54,889 nucleotides of DNA from Thermomicrobiaceae bacterium (GTDB taxonomy: Bacteria > Chloroflexota > Chloroflexia > Thermomicrobiales > Thermomicrobiaceae), in NCBI GenBank assembly GCA_014874455.1, contig JADBJL010000022.1:1-54889 (forward strand), in the 5' to 3' direction. The position numbers and the translations under genes were made by a program. This document shows positions 44,199 to 52,473 of the stretch, piece by piece. Below the pieces are notes generated by a model. The model worked only from the letters and a program-made list of their open reading frames with translations, searched no databases and was not told the DNA's origin. How positions within the stretch are numbered: the first letter of the stretch is position 1; every line of letters starts with the position of its first letter.

Positions 44199-45232
44199 CG
44201 GAACACCCCCGTCAGTGCTTCAGCCGGATCGGGCAGCGGGCTCTGCTCGGCGAAGGCCACCGCCGCCTCGACCGCACGCTTGGCCTCGGCGCGGAGCGCC
44301 TCCAGCGTAGCGTCGTCGGCCCAGCCCAGCTTCTTGAGCCGGTTGCCGAGGCGCGGGATCGGGTCGAGCGCGCGCCAGAGCTCGACTTCCTCTTTGGTTC
44401 GGTACTCCTCGGCGTCGCCCTCGAAGTGCCCGCGGTAGCGGTAGCAGATGGCCTCGATCAAGGCAGGGCCTTGCCCGTCGCGCGCCCGCTGGATCGCTGT
44501 CCTGGCCGCGCGGTAGACGTCGATCACGTCCATGCCGTCGACGAGGTACGAGGGCACGTTGTAGCCCAGCGCCCGCTGGAACTGGTGCGGCTGGGCGAGT
44601 GCGGCCCACTTGGGCGTCGAGTCGGCGTACATGTTGTCCTCGACGACGATGACCAGCGGAAGCTGCCAGAGCACAGCCGCGTTGAGCGTCTCGGCGAAGG
44701 TACCGTGGTTCGCCGCGCCTTCGCCAGCGAAGGCGACCGCCACGTTGCGCTGGCCGCGCTGGCGGAAGGCGAAGGCAGCGCCGGCCGCCTGGGGGAAGGA
44801 GGCACCCACGATGCCGCTGCAGGAGAAGTTCTTCTCCTTGTCGAACAGGTGCATGTGGCCGCCCTTGCCGCGGCAGAGCCCTGTCTGCTTGCCGAAGATC
44901 TCTGCCGCCAGCTTGCTTGCATCGACGCCTTTGGCGAGCGCGTGGTGGTGCGGCCGGTGAGTGCTGACCACCACGTCCTGGCTCTCGAGGAGCGAGCAGA
45001 CACCGACAGCGACGGCTTCTTGCCCGACCGCCAGGTGCATCTCACCGCGGATCGGCCCGGCCGCCATGTTGAACTCCGGGGTCTTGCCGATGTAGTAGCG
45101 GTCAGCGATGGTCTCTTCGAAGTGGCGGATCAGGCTCATCTGGCGGTAGGCGGAGAGGAGCGCGTCGCGGGTCAGGCCAGCTTTCTCGACGAGGTACTGG
45201 AGATCCGCAAGACTCGGCTCCGGTTTCCACAT
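44195..45232 (-). CDS. 2-oxoacid dehydrogenase E1 component, alpha subunit
   Basis: 345 residues from ATG 45232 with GAGGGAGGTGAG upstream. The TPP-binding motif is seen in VAVAFAGEGAANHGTFAETLNAAVLWQLPLVIVVEDNMYA (GEG to NHG and the EDN end). Other E1-alpha marks: MSLIRHFEETIADRYY, RGEMHLAVGQEAVAVGV, STHRPHHHALAKGVD and GKGGHMHLFDKEKNFSCSGIVGASFP. It heads a two-gene operon with the beta subunit (ATGA overlap) under a near-consensus promoter. The paired HH and the short C-terminus fit pyruvate/acetoin-type E1 rather than the branched-chain type, but this is only by eye. Confidence 0.93.
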   Translation of the reverse strand: MWKPEPSLADLQYLVEKAGLTRDALLSAYRQMSLIRHFEETIADRYYIGKTPEFNMAAGPIRGEMHLAVGQEAVAVGVCSLLESQDVVVSTHRPHHHALAKGVDASKLAAEIFGKQTGLCRGKGGHMHLFDKEKNFSCSGIVGASFPQAAGAAFAFRQRGQRNVAVAFAGEGAANHGTFAETLNAAVLWQLPLVIVVEDNMYADSTPKWAALAQPHQFQRALGYNVPSYLVDGMDVIDVYRAARTAIQRARDGQGPALIEAICYRYRGHFEGDAEEYRTKEEVELWRALDPIPRLGNRLKKLGWADDATLEALRAEAKRAVEAAVAFAEQSPLPDPAEALTGVFR

Positions 45233-45290
45233 GCCTCACCTCCCTCGCTGGCACGGGCACCGCTCTTGTGTTGTCGCGGACTCTACCCCC

Positions 45291-45319
45291 AGCATAGTCA
45301 CCGGCCCGATCGGTGTCAA
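45291..45319 (-). promoter_or_regulatory. Near-consensus sigma-70 promoter of the E1 alpha/beta operon
   Basis: On the minus strand, TTGACA (45314-45319) and TATGCT (45291-45296) are 17 bases apart, the same hexamers as in the DUF2089 operon promoter. The leader to ATG 45232 would be about 50 bases. Confidence 0.8.
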
Positions 45320-45476
45320 TCGGTCAATAGGAGGAATTGTGAAGGCTAGCCCGGCTTTCTGGATGTTCGTGAGCTTCAGAATCCGTTTTGGCCTGTGAGT
45401 CGTTTCCCTGTCTCCAGGCGCGGGCTACCCGCGCGCCGTGCTCACGACCGCGCAGTACAATGGGTGTTGAGATGGA

Positions 45477-45488
45477 GATGTATACATC
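45477..45488. promoter_or_regulatory. 12-bp palindrome GATGTATACATC, probable VapB operator
   Basis: A perfect palindrome lies 16 bases upstream of the antitoxin start. Ribbon-helix-helix antitoxins bind such palindromes to repress their own operon. A TACAAT hexamer (45456-45461) lies just upstream as a possible -10, but lacks a good -35. Confidence 0.5.
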
Positions 45489-45503
45489 ACTGGAGGCGAG
45501 AGC

Positions 45504-45830
45504 GTGAGGCAGCGGATGCAGCGGACGCAAATCCTGCTGGAGCCGGAGCAGTATCGAGCACTGGTCGAGCTGGCCCGGCTCGAGGGGCGCAGCCTGTCCG
45601 AGCTGCTGAGGGAGCTGGTTCGCGACTACCTGGCTCAGCGGGATCAGGCTGCCGACATGATCCGGGCACGGCAAATGGCCGCCCTCGAGCGAATCCGCCA
45701 GCACCGGCAGGCGGTGCTCGAGCGTCGCGGTGGCGTGCCGCTCGACATCGACGTGGCGGCACTCGTCGCGGCGGTACGGGAGGAGCGAGATGCAGACATC
45801 TTGGCCGGCTCGACGGACGGTCGTCGTTGA
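45504..45830 (+). CDS. vapB: Ribbon-helix-helix antitoxin (VapB type)
   Basis: 108 residues from GTG 45504 with TGGAGGCGAGAGC upstream. The N-terminal 45 residues form the RHH fold: RTQILLEPEQYRALVELARLEGRSLSELLRELVRDYLAQ, a DNA-binding beta strand plus two helices. The C-terminal half is a helical, Arg-rich toxin-neutralising region (MIRARQMAALERIRQHRQAVLERRGG). The toxin gene overlaps its end by 41 bases. A 12-bp palindrome upstream fits autoregulation. The pair forms a type II toxin-antitoxin system. Confidence 0.88.
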   Translation: MRQRMQRTQILLEPEQYRALVELARLEGRSLSELLRELVRDYLAQRDQAADMIRARQMAALERIRQHRQAVLERRGGVPLDIDVAALVAAVREERDADILAGSTDGRR

Positions 45831-46248
45831 CGCCAGCCTCGCGATCTGGGTCGTGGTGCCGGTCGTCTCTCCGGTTGACCCCCTCGATTTCCTTATCCAG
45901 TGGCGGCGCGAGGGGGTCAGGGTAGTGGCGCCGATGCTCTGGTTGGCTGAGAGCGCATCGGCACTGCGGGCGCTCGTTCACACTGGTGCCATCTCCCTGG
46001 AAGAAGGCCGCCGCGCGTTACACGACCTGCTGGCGTTGGAGGTAGAGCTCCTGCCGATGACATCTGAGCAAACGCGCGCTGCGTTCGAATGGGCCACACG
46101 ACTCGGGCAGCGGCGGGCCTACGATGCCTTCTACCTCGCGCTCGCCGAGGAGTTGGGGGCTGAACTCTGGTGTGCGGATCAGCGCCTGGCCACTAGCGCT
46201 CGGCAAGCGGGCGCAACCTGGGTTCAGTCGATCGCCCATAGGCTTTGA
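45790..46248 (+). CDS. vapC: PIN-domain toxin (VapC type)
   Basis: 152 residues from ATG 45790 with GGAGGAGCG upstream. The PIN nuclease acidic residues are visible: VVVDASLAIWVVVP (first Asp), LWLAESASALRALV (Glu), RRAYDAFYLALAEELGAELWCADQRLA (two Asp residues). The length and motif order match VapC endoribonucleases, which cut initiator tRNA or other RNA when freed from VapB. Its start lies inside the antitoxin gene, so translation is coupled. The frame is open further upstream (to 45730), but that start has no support. Confidence 0.92.
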   Translation: MQTSWPARRTVVVDASLAIWVVVPVVSPVDPLDFLIQWRREGVRVVAPMLWLAESASALRALVHTGAISLEEGRRALHDLLALEVELLPMTSEQTRAAFEWATRLGQRRAYDAFYLALAEELGAELWCADQRLATSARQAGATWVQSIAHRL

Positions 46249-46300
46249 CCCCCATGAAGCGCACCAGACTGAGCCAGCACCCCTGACGCAGCGGAGCCCC

Positions 46301-46329
46301 TCGCCAGCGGAGGCGAAATCGGCTATACT
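46301..46329 (+). promoter_or_regulatory. Probable promoter of the serine-leader/serA unit
   Basis: TATACT at 46324-46329 with a weak -35 (TCGCCA, 46301-46306) at 17-base spacing. Transcription would start near 46336 and produce a 240-base leader before serA. Confidence 0.5.
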
Positions 46330-46406
46330 CCGACTCGACAGTTGCCGATCGTCAAGAGTGAGCGCGGATACTGGCGCGCCGCTTGGACGACCGCAAGGAG
46401 GATCGA

Positions 46407-46613
46407 ATGCAGCGCCTGTGCTCTTTCGCTTCGCTGCCCTACAGCATGCCGCTCAGCGGATGGTGCTCGGTGTCCTCCCGCTCCGGTCGCGGCGCCAGTA
46501 GTCCCTCCGGATCCAGTCGCCGTCCGGGGTTCCCGGACATGTCGATGAAGTCTAGACTGGACTGGAGGGAACGACGTGCAGAAGCCAATCATCCGTCTCG
46601 CGCTCGATCTTGA
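46407..46613 (+). CDS. Serine-rich leader peptide overlapping the start of serA (candidate)
   Basis: 68 codons from ATG 46407, with AAGGAGG at 46395-46401 five bases upstream, a stronger ribosome site than that of serA itself. It begins MQRLCSFASLPYSMPLSGWC and 13 of the first 37 residues are serine (TCT, TCG, TCC, AGC and AGT codons are all used). The frame continues past the serA start and stops at TGA 46611-46613. The serine codons at 31-37 overlap a perfect complement of the serA ribosome site (46502-46508). I read this as a candidate serine-sensing leader ORF that controls the downstream phosphoglycerate dehydrogenase gene; it has no recognisable domain. Confidence 0.6.
   Translation: MQRLCSFASLPYSMPLSGWCSVSSRSGRGASSPSGSSRRPGFPDMSMKSRLDWRERRAEANHPSRARS
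46502..46570 (+). promoter_or_regulatory. Mutually exclusive RNA helices controlling serA (predicted attenuator)
   Basis: TCCCTCC (46502-46508) is the exact complement of the serA Shine-Dalgarno GGAGGGA (46564-46570); with neighbours the helix reaches nine pairs including one G-U. The segment 46505-46511 can instead pair with 46523-46529 (one G-U), and 46522-46528 with 46532-46538 (7-base stem, 3-base loop). These helices share bases and cannot all form. A ribosome paused at serine codons 31-34 of the leader would cover the anti-Shine-Dalgarno segment. Confidence 0.55.
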
Positions 46614-48828
46614 CGGTGTATTGACAGAACACCCCGCCCCGCTCGCCCAGGCGGCGAACCGCGCGCTGGGGATGCAGCTTCCAGACCACGCCTTCGTCGA
46701 CTCCGCCGGGTGCAACGTGCCGGTCGCCGTGCGCGAGTGGGTCTACGGGCCTGGCGGCCCGGCGAGCCTGCTCGAGCCCGCCCCGCGGGCTCAGCAGCTC
46801 CTCCAGCGCCTGCTGGAAACCCTCGACCCGGACAACGTGTGGATCGTCACCGCCCGGCCAGCACGCTCCCGCCCGGTGGCCGAGGAGTGGCTCCGGCGCC
46901 ACCGGTTCCCAGCCTGCCGCATCGAGTTCGCCGACGACAAAGTCGCCGTCGCTCGTTCGCTCGGCATCACGCACGCGATCGAGGACAGCCAGCGCCACGC
47001 CGTGAGCTACGCCCGTGCCGGTATCGCCTGCTTCCTGCTCAGCGACGCGCCTGCGCCGGCCGACGAGCCGCCGTTCATTGTGCGGGTACCGGATCTGGAA
47101 CGCGCGGTCGAGCAGATTCTGGCACTGGCCGGCACCACGACCGCAGCGCCGGCCCGCCCGCAGGAGCGCTGGCGCGAGGGCAGCGACAGCGAGCCGCGGC
47201 GCAAGCGCATCGTCGTCAGCGACCTGATCGACGAGAAGGCACGCCAGCGACTGGCAGCCGAAGCCGAGGTCATCGACGTCGATGGGCGAGACCGCACGGC
47301 GCTACTGGCGGCTCTCGAGGACGCCGATGCGTTAATCGTGCGGAGCGAGACCCAGGTCACGCGGGAGGTGCTGGCAGCGGCACCGAAACTCCGGGTTATC
47401 GCTCGAGCGGGCACCGGAGTCGACAACATCGACCTCGATGCGGCCACCGAGGCGGGTATCCTGGTGCTCAACGCGCCCGGGGCGAACGCCGTCTCGGCGG
47501 GCGAGCATACCATCGCGCTGATCCTGGCGATCGCGCGCTGCTTGCCAGAAGCCAACGCCAGCACCCATAGCGGCCGGTGGGAGCGCAAGCGCTTCAAGCC
47601 GTTCGACCTCAAGGGCAAGACCGTCGGTATCGTCGGGCTGGGGCGTGTCGGCTCGGTCGTCGCGCAGCGCCTGCGTGCCTTCGAGGTTCGCTTGCTCGGC
47701 TACGACCCGTACATCACGCGCGAGCGCTTCCTCCAGCTCGGCGTCGAGCCTGTCGACTACGAGACGCTGCTGGAAAACGTCGATATCGTCACCTTCCACG
47801 TGCCGGCGACTGCAGAGACGTACCACATGCTCGACGCCGAGGCGATCGCCCGGCTGAAGCCCGGCGCGATCGTGATCAACTGTGCCCGCGGCGATGTCGT
47901 GGACACAGTGGCGCTGGCAGAGGCCCTCAAGCGTGGGCACCTCGCTGCCGCCGGCCTCGACGTGTTTCCGGAGGAGCCTGCCTACACCAGCCCGCTCTTC
48001 GGGCTGCCCAACGTCGTGCTGACGCCGCATATCGGTGGCTCCAGCAAGGAAGCGCTGGAGGCGGTGGGGGAGATCATCAGCGCCACCACACTGGCTGCCT
48101 TGCGCGGTGAGGTCGTGCCCAACGCGGTCAACCTGCCGGCCGCGTCGCTCCAGGCGCCCGAGCTGCTCCGCCTGACCCAGGTGGCCGACGCCGCCGGGCA
48201 TCTGATCGCCGTCCTCCAGCCCAACCGGCCGAGCACCTTCGCCGTCACGGTACGAGGGCAGGTGGCGGCTGACATCGCGGAGCACGTGACGGCGGCTGCG
48301 CTCAGCTCGGCGCTGCGCCGCTGGTCGGATCGCCGGGTAACACCGGTGAACGCCAGGCTGGTAGCTGCCGAGCTCAACCTGCTCGTCAGCGTGCGCTTCG
48401 ATCCGAGCGCGGCGGTGATCCCGGAGTTCAGCTTCGAGGTCGACGGCGAGTCGCCGCACCACGTCACGGTGCGCTGGGATCGTAAGGACGCTGGCATCAT
48501 GGAGGTCGACCGCTTCTCGCTGGAGCGACCTCTCGCCGGGCACATGCTGATCACGCACCACTACGATCGCCCAGGGATCGTGGGCCGGATCGGGACGATC
48601 CTCGGCCGCTACGAGGTCAACATCGCCGGGATGCAGGTCGGACGGCACCACCGGGGCGGCGAGGCGATCATGGTGCTCAACGTGGACGACCCGATCCCGG
48701 AAGAGGCGCTGGCTGAGATCCTGACCATCCCCTTTATCTCGACGGCCTACGTGGTCTCGCTGCCTGAGCCGGTGCCGCAGATGGCCGGGCGCCCGGTCAG
48801 GACGGCGTTCAGCCGTCCTGCGGACTGA
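46576..48828 (+). CDS. serA: HAD-phosphatase/D-3-phosphoglycerate dehydrogenase fusion
   Basis: 750 residues from GTG 46576 with GGAGGGA five bases upstream. Residues 1-160 are an HAD fold: motif I LALDLDGVLTEH (D11, D13), motif II VTAR (T92), motif III lysine K122, motif IV IEDS (D137); closest in look to 5'(3')-nucleotidase-like HADs. After a low-complexity linker (185-209), residues 210-750 are long-type SerA: AGTGVDNIDLDAAT, Rossmann GIVGLGRVGSVVAQR, NCARGDVVD, catalytic His in LTPHIGGSS, an allosteric substrate-binding domain and a C-terminal ACT domain (HHYDRPGIVGRIGTILG) for serine feedback. The first enzyme of serine synthesis, oxidising 3-phosphoglycerate with NAD. The HAD part could be a phosphoserine phosphatase or proofreading phosphatase (inference). 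Confidence 0.93.
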   Translation: MQKPIIRLALDLDGVLTEHPAPLAQAANRALGMQLPDHAFVDSAGCNVPVAVREWVYGPGGPASLLEPAPRAQQLLQRLLETLDPDNVWIVTARPARSRPVAEEWLRRHRFPACRIEFADDKVAVARSLGITHAIEDSQRHAVSYARAGIACFLLSDAPAPADEPPFIVRVPDLERAVEQILALAGTTTAAPARPQERWREGSDSEPRRKRIVVSDLIDEKARQRLAAEAEVIDVDGRDRTALLAALEDADALIVRSETQVTREVLAAAPKLRVIARAGTGVDNIDLDAATEAGILVLNAPGANAVSAGEHTIALILAIARCLPEANASTHSGRWERKRFKPFDLKGKTVGIVGLGRVGSVVAQRLRAFEVRLLGYDPYITRERFLQLGVEPVDYETLLENVDIVTFHVPATAETYHMLDAEAIARLKPGAIVINCARGDVVDTVALAEALKRGHLAAAGLDVFPEEPAYTSPLFGLPNVVLTPHIGGSSKEALEAVGEIISATTLAALRGEVVPNAVNLPAASLQAPELLRLTQVADAAGHLIAVLQPNRPSTFAVTVRGQVAADIAEHVTAAALSSALRRWSDRRVTPVNARLVAAELNLLVSVRFDPSAAVIPEFSFEVDGESPHHVTVRWDRKDAGIMEVDRFSLERPLAGHMLITHHYDRPGIVGRIGTILGRYEVNIAGMQVGRHHRGGEAIMVLNVDDPIPEEALAEILTIPFISTAYVVSLPEPVPQMAGRPVRTAFSRPAD

Positions 48829-48888
48829 GGGCCGCACCGCCCTGGTGTGGAGCGGGTGGTCGGCCACGGCGGTTACCGGGAACGCGAC

Positions 48889-50124
48889 TCAGCCGGTCGA
48901 GCCCCTGAACGTCGCGGCGACGCTGCGGTACAGCTCGAGGGTCTGCCGCGCGACGCTTTCCCAGCTAAAGGCGCGCTCCACGTGTTCCCGGCCACGCTTT
49001 CCCATCCGCTGCCGCAGCTCCGGGTCGCGCGCGATCCGGTTGATCGCTTCAGCCAGCGCCCGCGAGAACCCGTCGGGGTCGACCGGGTCGAAGGTGCCCG
49101 GCTTCAGCTCCAGGTCGACGAGGAAACCGGTCTGGCCCGGGACGACGACCTCCGGGATACCACCCACGTTAGAGGCCACGACCGGGGTTTCGCAGGCCAT
49201 CGCTTCCAGGTTGATGATACCGAACGGCTCGTAGACCGAGGGGCAACAGAAGACGGTCGCGTGGGAGTAAAACTGGATCACCTCGGATCGTGGCAGCATC
49301 TCCTGGATCCAGATCACGCCGGGCCGGCCGGCACTGACGGCGGCCACCCGCTCCGCCATCTCCCGGCCGATCTCCTCGGTGTCGGGTGCGCCAGCGCAGA
49401 GCACGACCTGGAGTGCCGGATCGAGGTAGGGGACAGCGTTCACGAGGTGGATGATTCCCTTCTGCCGCGTGATGCGGCCCACGAAGAGGACGTACGGACG
49501 GGTGGGATCGACCCCGTGACGCAGGAGCGCGTCAGTCGCCTCCGTCTTCCGGTACTGGTCGGTGTCGATGCCGTTGTGGATCACGTGCACCCGCTCGGGG
49601 GCGACGGGGAAGAGACGCAGCACATCTGCGCGAGTCGCTCGGGAGACGGCGATCACCGCGTCGGCATGCTCGATGCCAGTGCGTTCCATCCAGCTACTCA
49701 GCCGGTAGCCGGCCCCGAGCTGCTCCGCCTTCCAGGGCCGCAGCGGCTCCAGAGAGTGGATGGTCACAACGAGCGGGATATCCCAGAGGAGCCTCGCCCA
49801 GAAGCCGGCCAGATCGGTGTACCAGGTGTGGCAGTGGACGATGTCGGCATCCAGCGGATCCTTCGCCATCGCCAGGCTGCGCGAGAGCGCGTCGAGCACG
49901 CTCGCAAAACGCGGGTCGGTGTTGCGCTTCGCTTCCGGCCAGCCAGCGTAGCCCCGTACGCGCAAGGTGCCCTCGAGGACGTCTTGATCCCCGAAGCAGC
50001 GCACTTCGACCTCGATGTGGCGAGCGAGGGCGCGGCTGAGGTACTCGACGTGGACACCAGCACCGCCGTAGACGTGTGGCGGGTACTCGTTCGTGAACAA
50101 TGCGACCTTCTTGACTGCGCCCAT
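48889..50124 (-). CDS. Glycogen synthase, corynebacterial GlgA/GlgM type (GT4)
   Basis: 411 residues from ATG 50124 with AGGAGG about nine bases upstream. GT-B fold: N-terminal YPPHVYGGAGVHVEYLSRALARH, then HCHTWYTDLAGFWARLLWDIPLVVTIHSLEPLRPWK, VIAVSRATRADVLRLF, VHVIHNGIDTDQY, LFVGRITRQKGIIHLV, and the EPFGIINLEAMA motif with the two catalytic-site glutamates of retaining GT4 enzymes. This matches the actinobacterial-type glycogen synthase that is now known to make maltose-1-phosphate for alpha-glucan (GlgM). No other glycogen gene is adjacent. Convergent with serA. Confidence 0.9.
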   Translation of the reverse strand: MGAVKKVALFTNEYPPHVYGGAGVHVEYLSRALARHIEVEVRCFGDQDVLEGTLRVRGYAGWPEAKRNTDPRFASVLDALSRSLAMAKDPLDADIVHCHTWYTDLAGFWARLLWDIPLVVTIHSLEPLRPWKAEQLGAGYRLSSWMERTGIEHADAVIAVSRATRADVLRLFPVAPERVHVIHNGIDTDQYRKTEATDALLRHGVDPTRPYVLFVGRITRQKGIIHLVNAVPYLDPALQVVLCAGAPDTEEIGREMAERVAAVSAGRPGVIWIQEMLPRSEVIQFYSHATVFCCPSVYEPFGIINLEAMACETPVVASNVGGIPEVVVPGQTGFLVDLELKPGTFDPVDPDGFSRALAEAINRIARDPELRQRMGKRGREHVERAFSWESVARQTLELYRSVAATFRGSTG

Positions 50125-50199
50125 GGGCGGCCTCCTACCAGGAAGGATGCTACCACCGCAGGAAGCGCGGTACGGGTGAGGAGCCGCGCGCGATGATGG

Positions 50200-52473
50200 T
50201 CAGCGAGACGGAGCGGCCGGTACGGCGTTGCGGTCACGAGCAGGGCGTGCCGCGTGCCGAGGCCGGAACCCGAGGAGCCGTAGCCCGTTCAGCACGACGA
50301 CGATCGTGCTCCCCTCGTGACCGATGACCGCCAGCGGCAAGGGAATTCCGCTCACCAGCACAGTCGTGACCAGCACGAGGATCACCAAGAGGGCGAAGCC
50401 GAGGTTCTGAGCGATGACCCGGCGCGCCCGGCGCGACAGCTCGATGGCGTAGGGAATCTTTTCGAGATCATCCGCCATCAGGACGATATCGGCGGTCTCG
50501 AGCGCGACGTCGGTACCAGCGGCACCCATCGCAATGCCGACGTCGGCCAGCGCCAGTGCTGGGGCATCGTTCACACCGTCGCCCACCATCGCTACCCGCA
50601 AGCCGGCGCGCTTCAGCTCCTGGATGACCTCCACTTTCTCTGCCGGCAGCAGGCCTGCGCGCCACTCGTCGATACCGACCTGTTGGCTGATCGTGCGCGC
50701 AGCACGCTCGTTATCGCCGGTAAGCATGAGGAGGCGGCGAATGCCGAGCCGGTGGAGCGAGTCGATGACAGAAGGAGAGACCGGCCTGATGACATCGGCG
50801 ATGCCGACGATCCCGAGGACTCGGTCATCGACCGCGACGAAGACGACCGTGCGCGCCTGCTCGCGCAAGTCGTTCGCCGCTCGCAGGAGTTCGGCAGGCA
50901 GCGGCGGGCCGAAGGTGTGGAACAACTGCTCGTTGCCGATCAGCACGGTCGACCTGCCGACTCTGGCCCGTACTCCATGCCCGGGAAGGGATTGCAGCTC
51001 GCTGACCCGGTCGACGTCGGCGGCGTCGAACCAGCCGCGCTCGGTAGCGTAGGCGACGATAGCCAGACCGAGCGGGTGCTCCGAACGGTACTCCACTGGG
51101 GCGGCGGCACGGAGCAGTTCCTCGGGGCTGGAGTCCGGGTGGCAGACGACGTCGGTGACGAACGGCTGCCCCCGCGTAAGCGTGCCGGTCTTGTCGAAGA
51201 CGAGGGCATCGACGACCCCGAGAGTCTCGAGCTGCAGCGCACCCTTGAACAGCACGCCGCGACGGGCAGCGTTGGCCAGCGCCGAGAGGATGGACGCCGG
51301 GGTCGAGATGACGAGCGCGCAGGGCGAGGCAGCGACCAGTAGCGTCATTGCCCGGTAGAACGCTTCACCGAACGGCTCCCCGGCTACGGCGACCGGCGCC
51401 ACGGTGGCGATGGCAGCGCCAGCCAGCACTCCTACCGCGTACTTCCCCTGGAACGCGTCGGCGAACCGCTGGGCTCGCGATTTTTGCTCCCTCGCCTCTT
51501 CGACGATCTGGATAATCTTGGCCAGCGTGCTCTCCCGAGCCACGCGGTCGACTCGGACGCGCAGCAGCCCGTTGGTGTTGAGGGTGCCACTGAAGACCGG
51601 ATCACCGTTCCTCTTGTACACCGGTAGCGCCTCACCGGTGATGGCGGACTGATCGACACTCGCCTCGCCCATCAGCACTGTGCCGTCGACCGGGATCCGC
51701 TCGCCGGGCTTCACGATGACGACGTCCCCGACGCCCAGTTCCTCGACAGGCACGACCTGCTCGGCGCCGTCGCGCACGACGAGCGCCGATTCCGGCCGCA
51801 TCTCCAGGAGCGAGCGAACTGCCCGGTGCGTGCGGCCGAGCGCGTAGTGCTCGAGCGCGTTACCCAGAGAGAACAGGAAAAGCAGTATGCCGCCCTCGGC
51901 CCAGGCATCGATCACCGCCGCTCCCGCCGCAGCCACGATCATCAGGACATCGATATCGACCGTCCGCCGGAGGACTGCAGCGACGGCGCGATAGGTGGCG
52001 TAAGCGCCGCCGGCGATGTAGGCGAGCACGTACAGGAGAAGAGGCAGCCAGGGGAGCTGTCCCGCCGTGCGGTCGAGCGACCAGGCCGCCAGCAGGAAGA
52101 GCCCGTTGAGGGCAGTGGCGATCAGCAACCCGTGCTCGCGCCACCACAACATCCGCTCTTCGGCGCGTCTGCGGGCCGCCCCGCTCGCTGCTCCTTCCGC
52201 GGCTGCCGGTGACACTGCAGCGGATGCCGTCCGGGCAGAACCGTCTACTCGAGGCTCACCGCGGATGGCTCCGGTATGTTGAGCGGTGCGGACTCGCTCG
52301 GGCAGGCGCCCATCTGGCCAGACGGATCCTGGCTGCGCGCCGTCGGGGGCGGTCAGCCAGCCAGCGATCACGCTGCGACGAGCTGCCGTCTCGTGCCCAG
52401 TTCCCCGCTTTCCAGAAGTTCGGGTCTCCTGCTCGTCCACGTTGGCCTGGTATCCCTCCACTCGGTATGTCAT
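50200..52473 (-). CDS. Heavy-metal P-type ATPase, P1B-4 type (Co/Zn/Fe)
   Basis: 757 residues if ATG 52473 is used. The ion-site SPC motif is in VAASPCALVISTPASIL, the phosphorylated Asp in FDKTGTLT, the hinge in MVGDGVNDAPALALADVGIAMG, TGES-like TGEALPV and the HP motif in EYRSEHPLG. The last helix has HEGSTIVVVLNGLRLL, the HEG[G/S]T signature of P1B-4 ATPases that export Co, Zn or Fe; there is no CxxC heavy-metal domain at the N-terminus. The first 100 residues are low-complexity, so the true start is uncertain and could be further in. The -10 at 52511-52519 excludes starts upstream of about 52505. An inverted repeat at 52470-52484 may be a metal-regulated operator. Confidence 0.9.
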   Translation of the reverse strand: MTYRVEGYQANVDEQETRTSGKRGTGHETAARRSVIAGWLTAPDGAQPGSVWPDGRLPERVRTAQHTGAIRGEPRVDGSARTASAAVSPAAAEGAASGAARRRAEERMLWWREHGLLIATALNGLFLLAAWSLDRTAGQLPWLPLLLYVLAYIAGGAYATYRAVAAVLRRTVDIDVLMIVAAAGAAVIDAWAEGGILLFLFSLGNALEHYALGRTHRAVRSLLEMRPESALVVRDGAEQVVPVEELGVGDVVIVKPGERIPVDGTVLMGEASVDQSAITGEALPVYKRNGDPVFSGTLNTNGLLRVRVDRVARESTLAKIIQIVEEAREQKSRAQRFADAFQGKYAVGVLAGAAIATVAPVAVAGEPFGEAFYRAMTLLVAASPCALVISTPASILSALANAARRGVLFKGALQLETLGVVDALVFDKTGTLTRGQPFVTDVVCHPDSSPEELLRAAAPVEYRSEHPLGLAIVAYATERGWFDAADVDRVSELQSLPGHGVRARVGRSTVLIGNEQLFHTFGPPLPAELLRAANDLREQARTVVFVAVDDRVLGIVGIADVIRPVSPSVIDSLHRLGIRRLLMLTGDNERAARTISQQVGIDEWRAGLLPAEKVEVIQELKRAGLRVAMVGDGVNDAPALALADVGIAMGAAGTDVALETADIVLMADDLEKIPYAIELSRRARRVIAQNLGFALLVILVLVTTVLVSGIPLPLAVIGHEGSTIVVVLNGLRLLGFRPRHAARPARDRNAVPAAPSR

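Noticed and set aside
45339-45398. 19-residue ORF with AGGAGG upstream near the E1 promoter
   Set aside because: The ribosome site is good but the peptide has no biased composition and no gene follows in a way that suggests a leader. Likely chance.
47332-48867. Long minus-strand frame antisense to serA
   Set aside because: It mirrors the SerA codons and contains no domain. SerA motifs are unmistakable on the plus strand.
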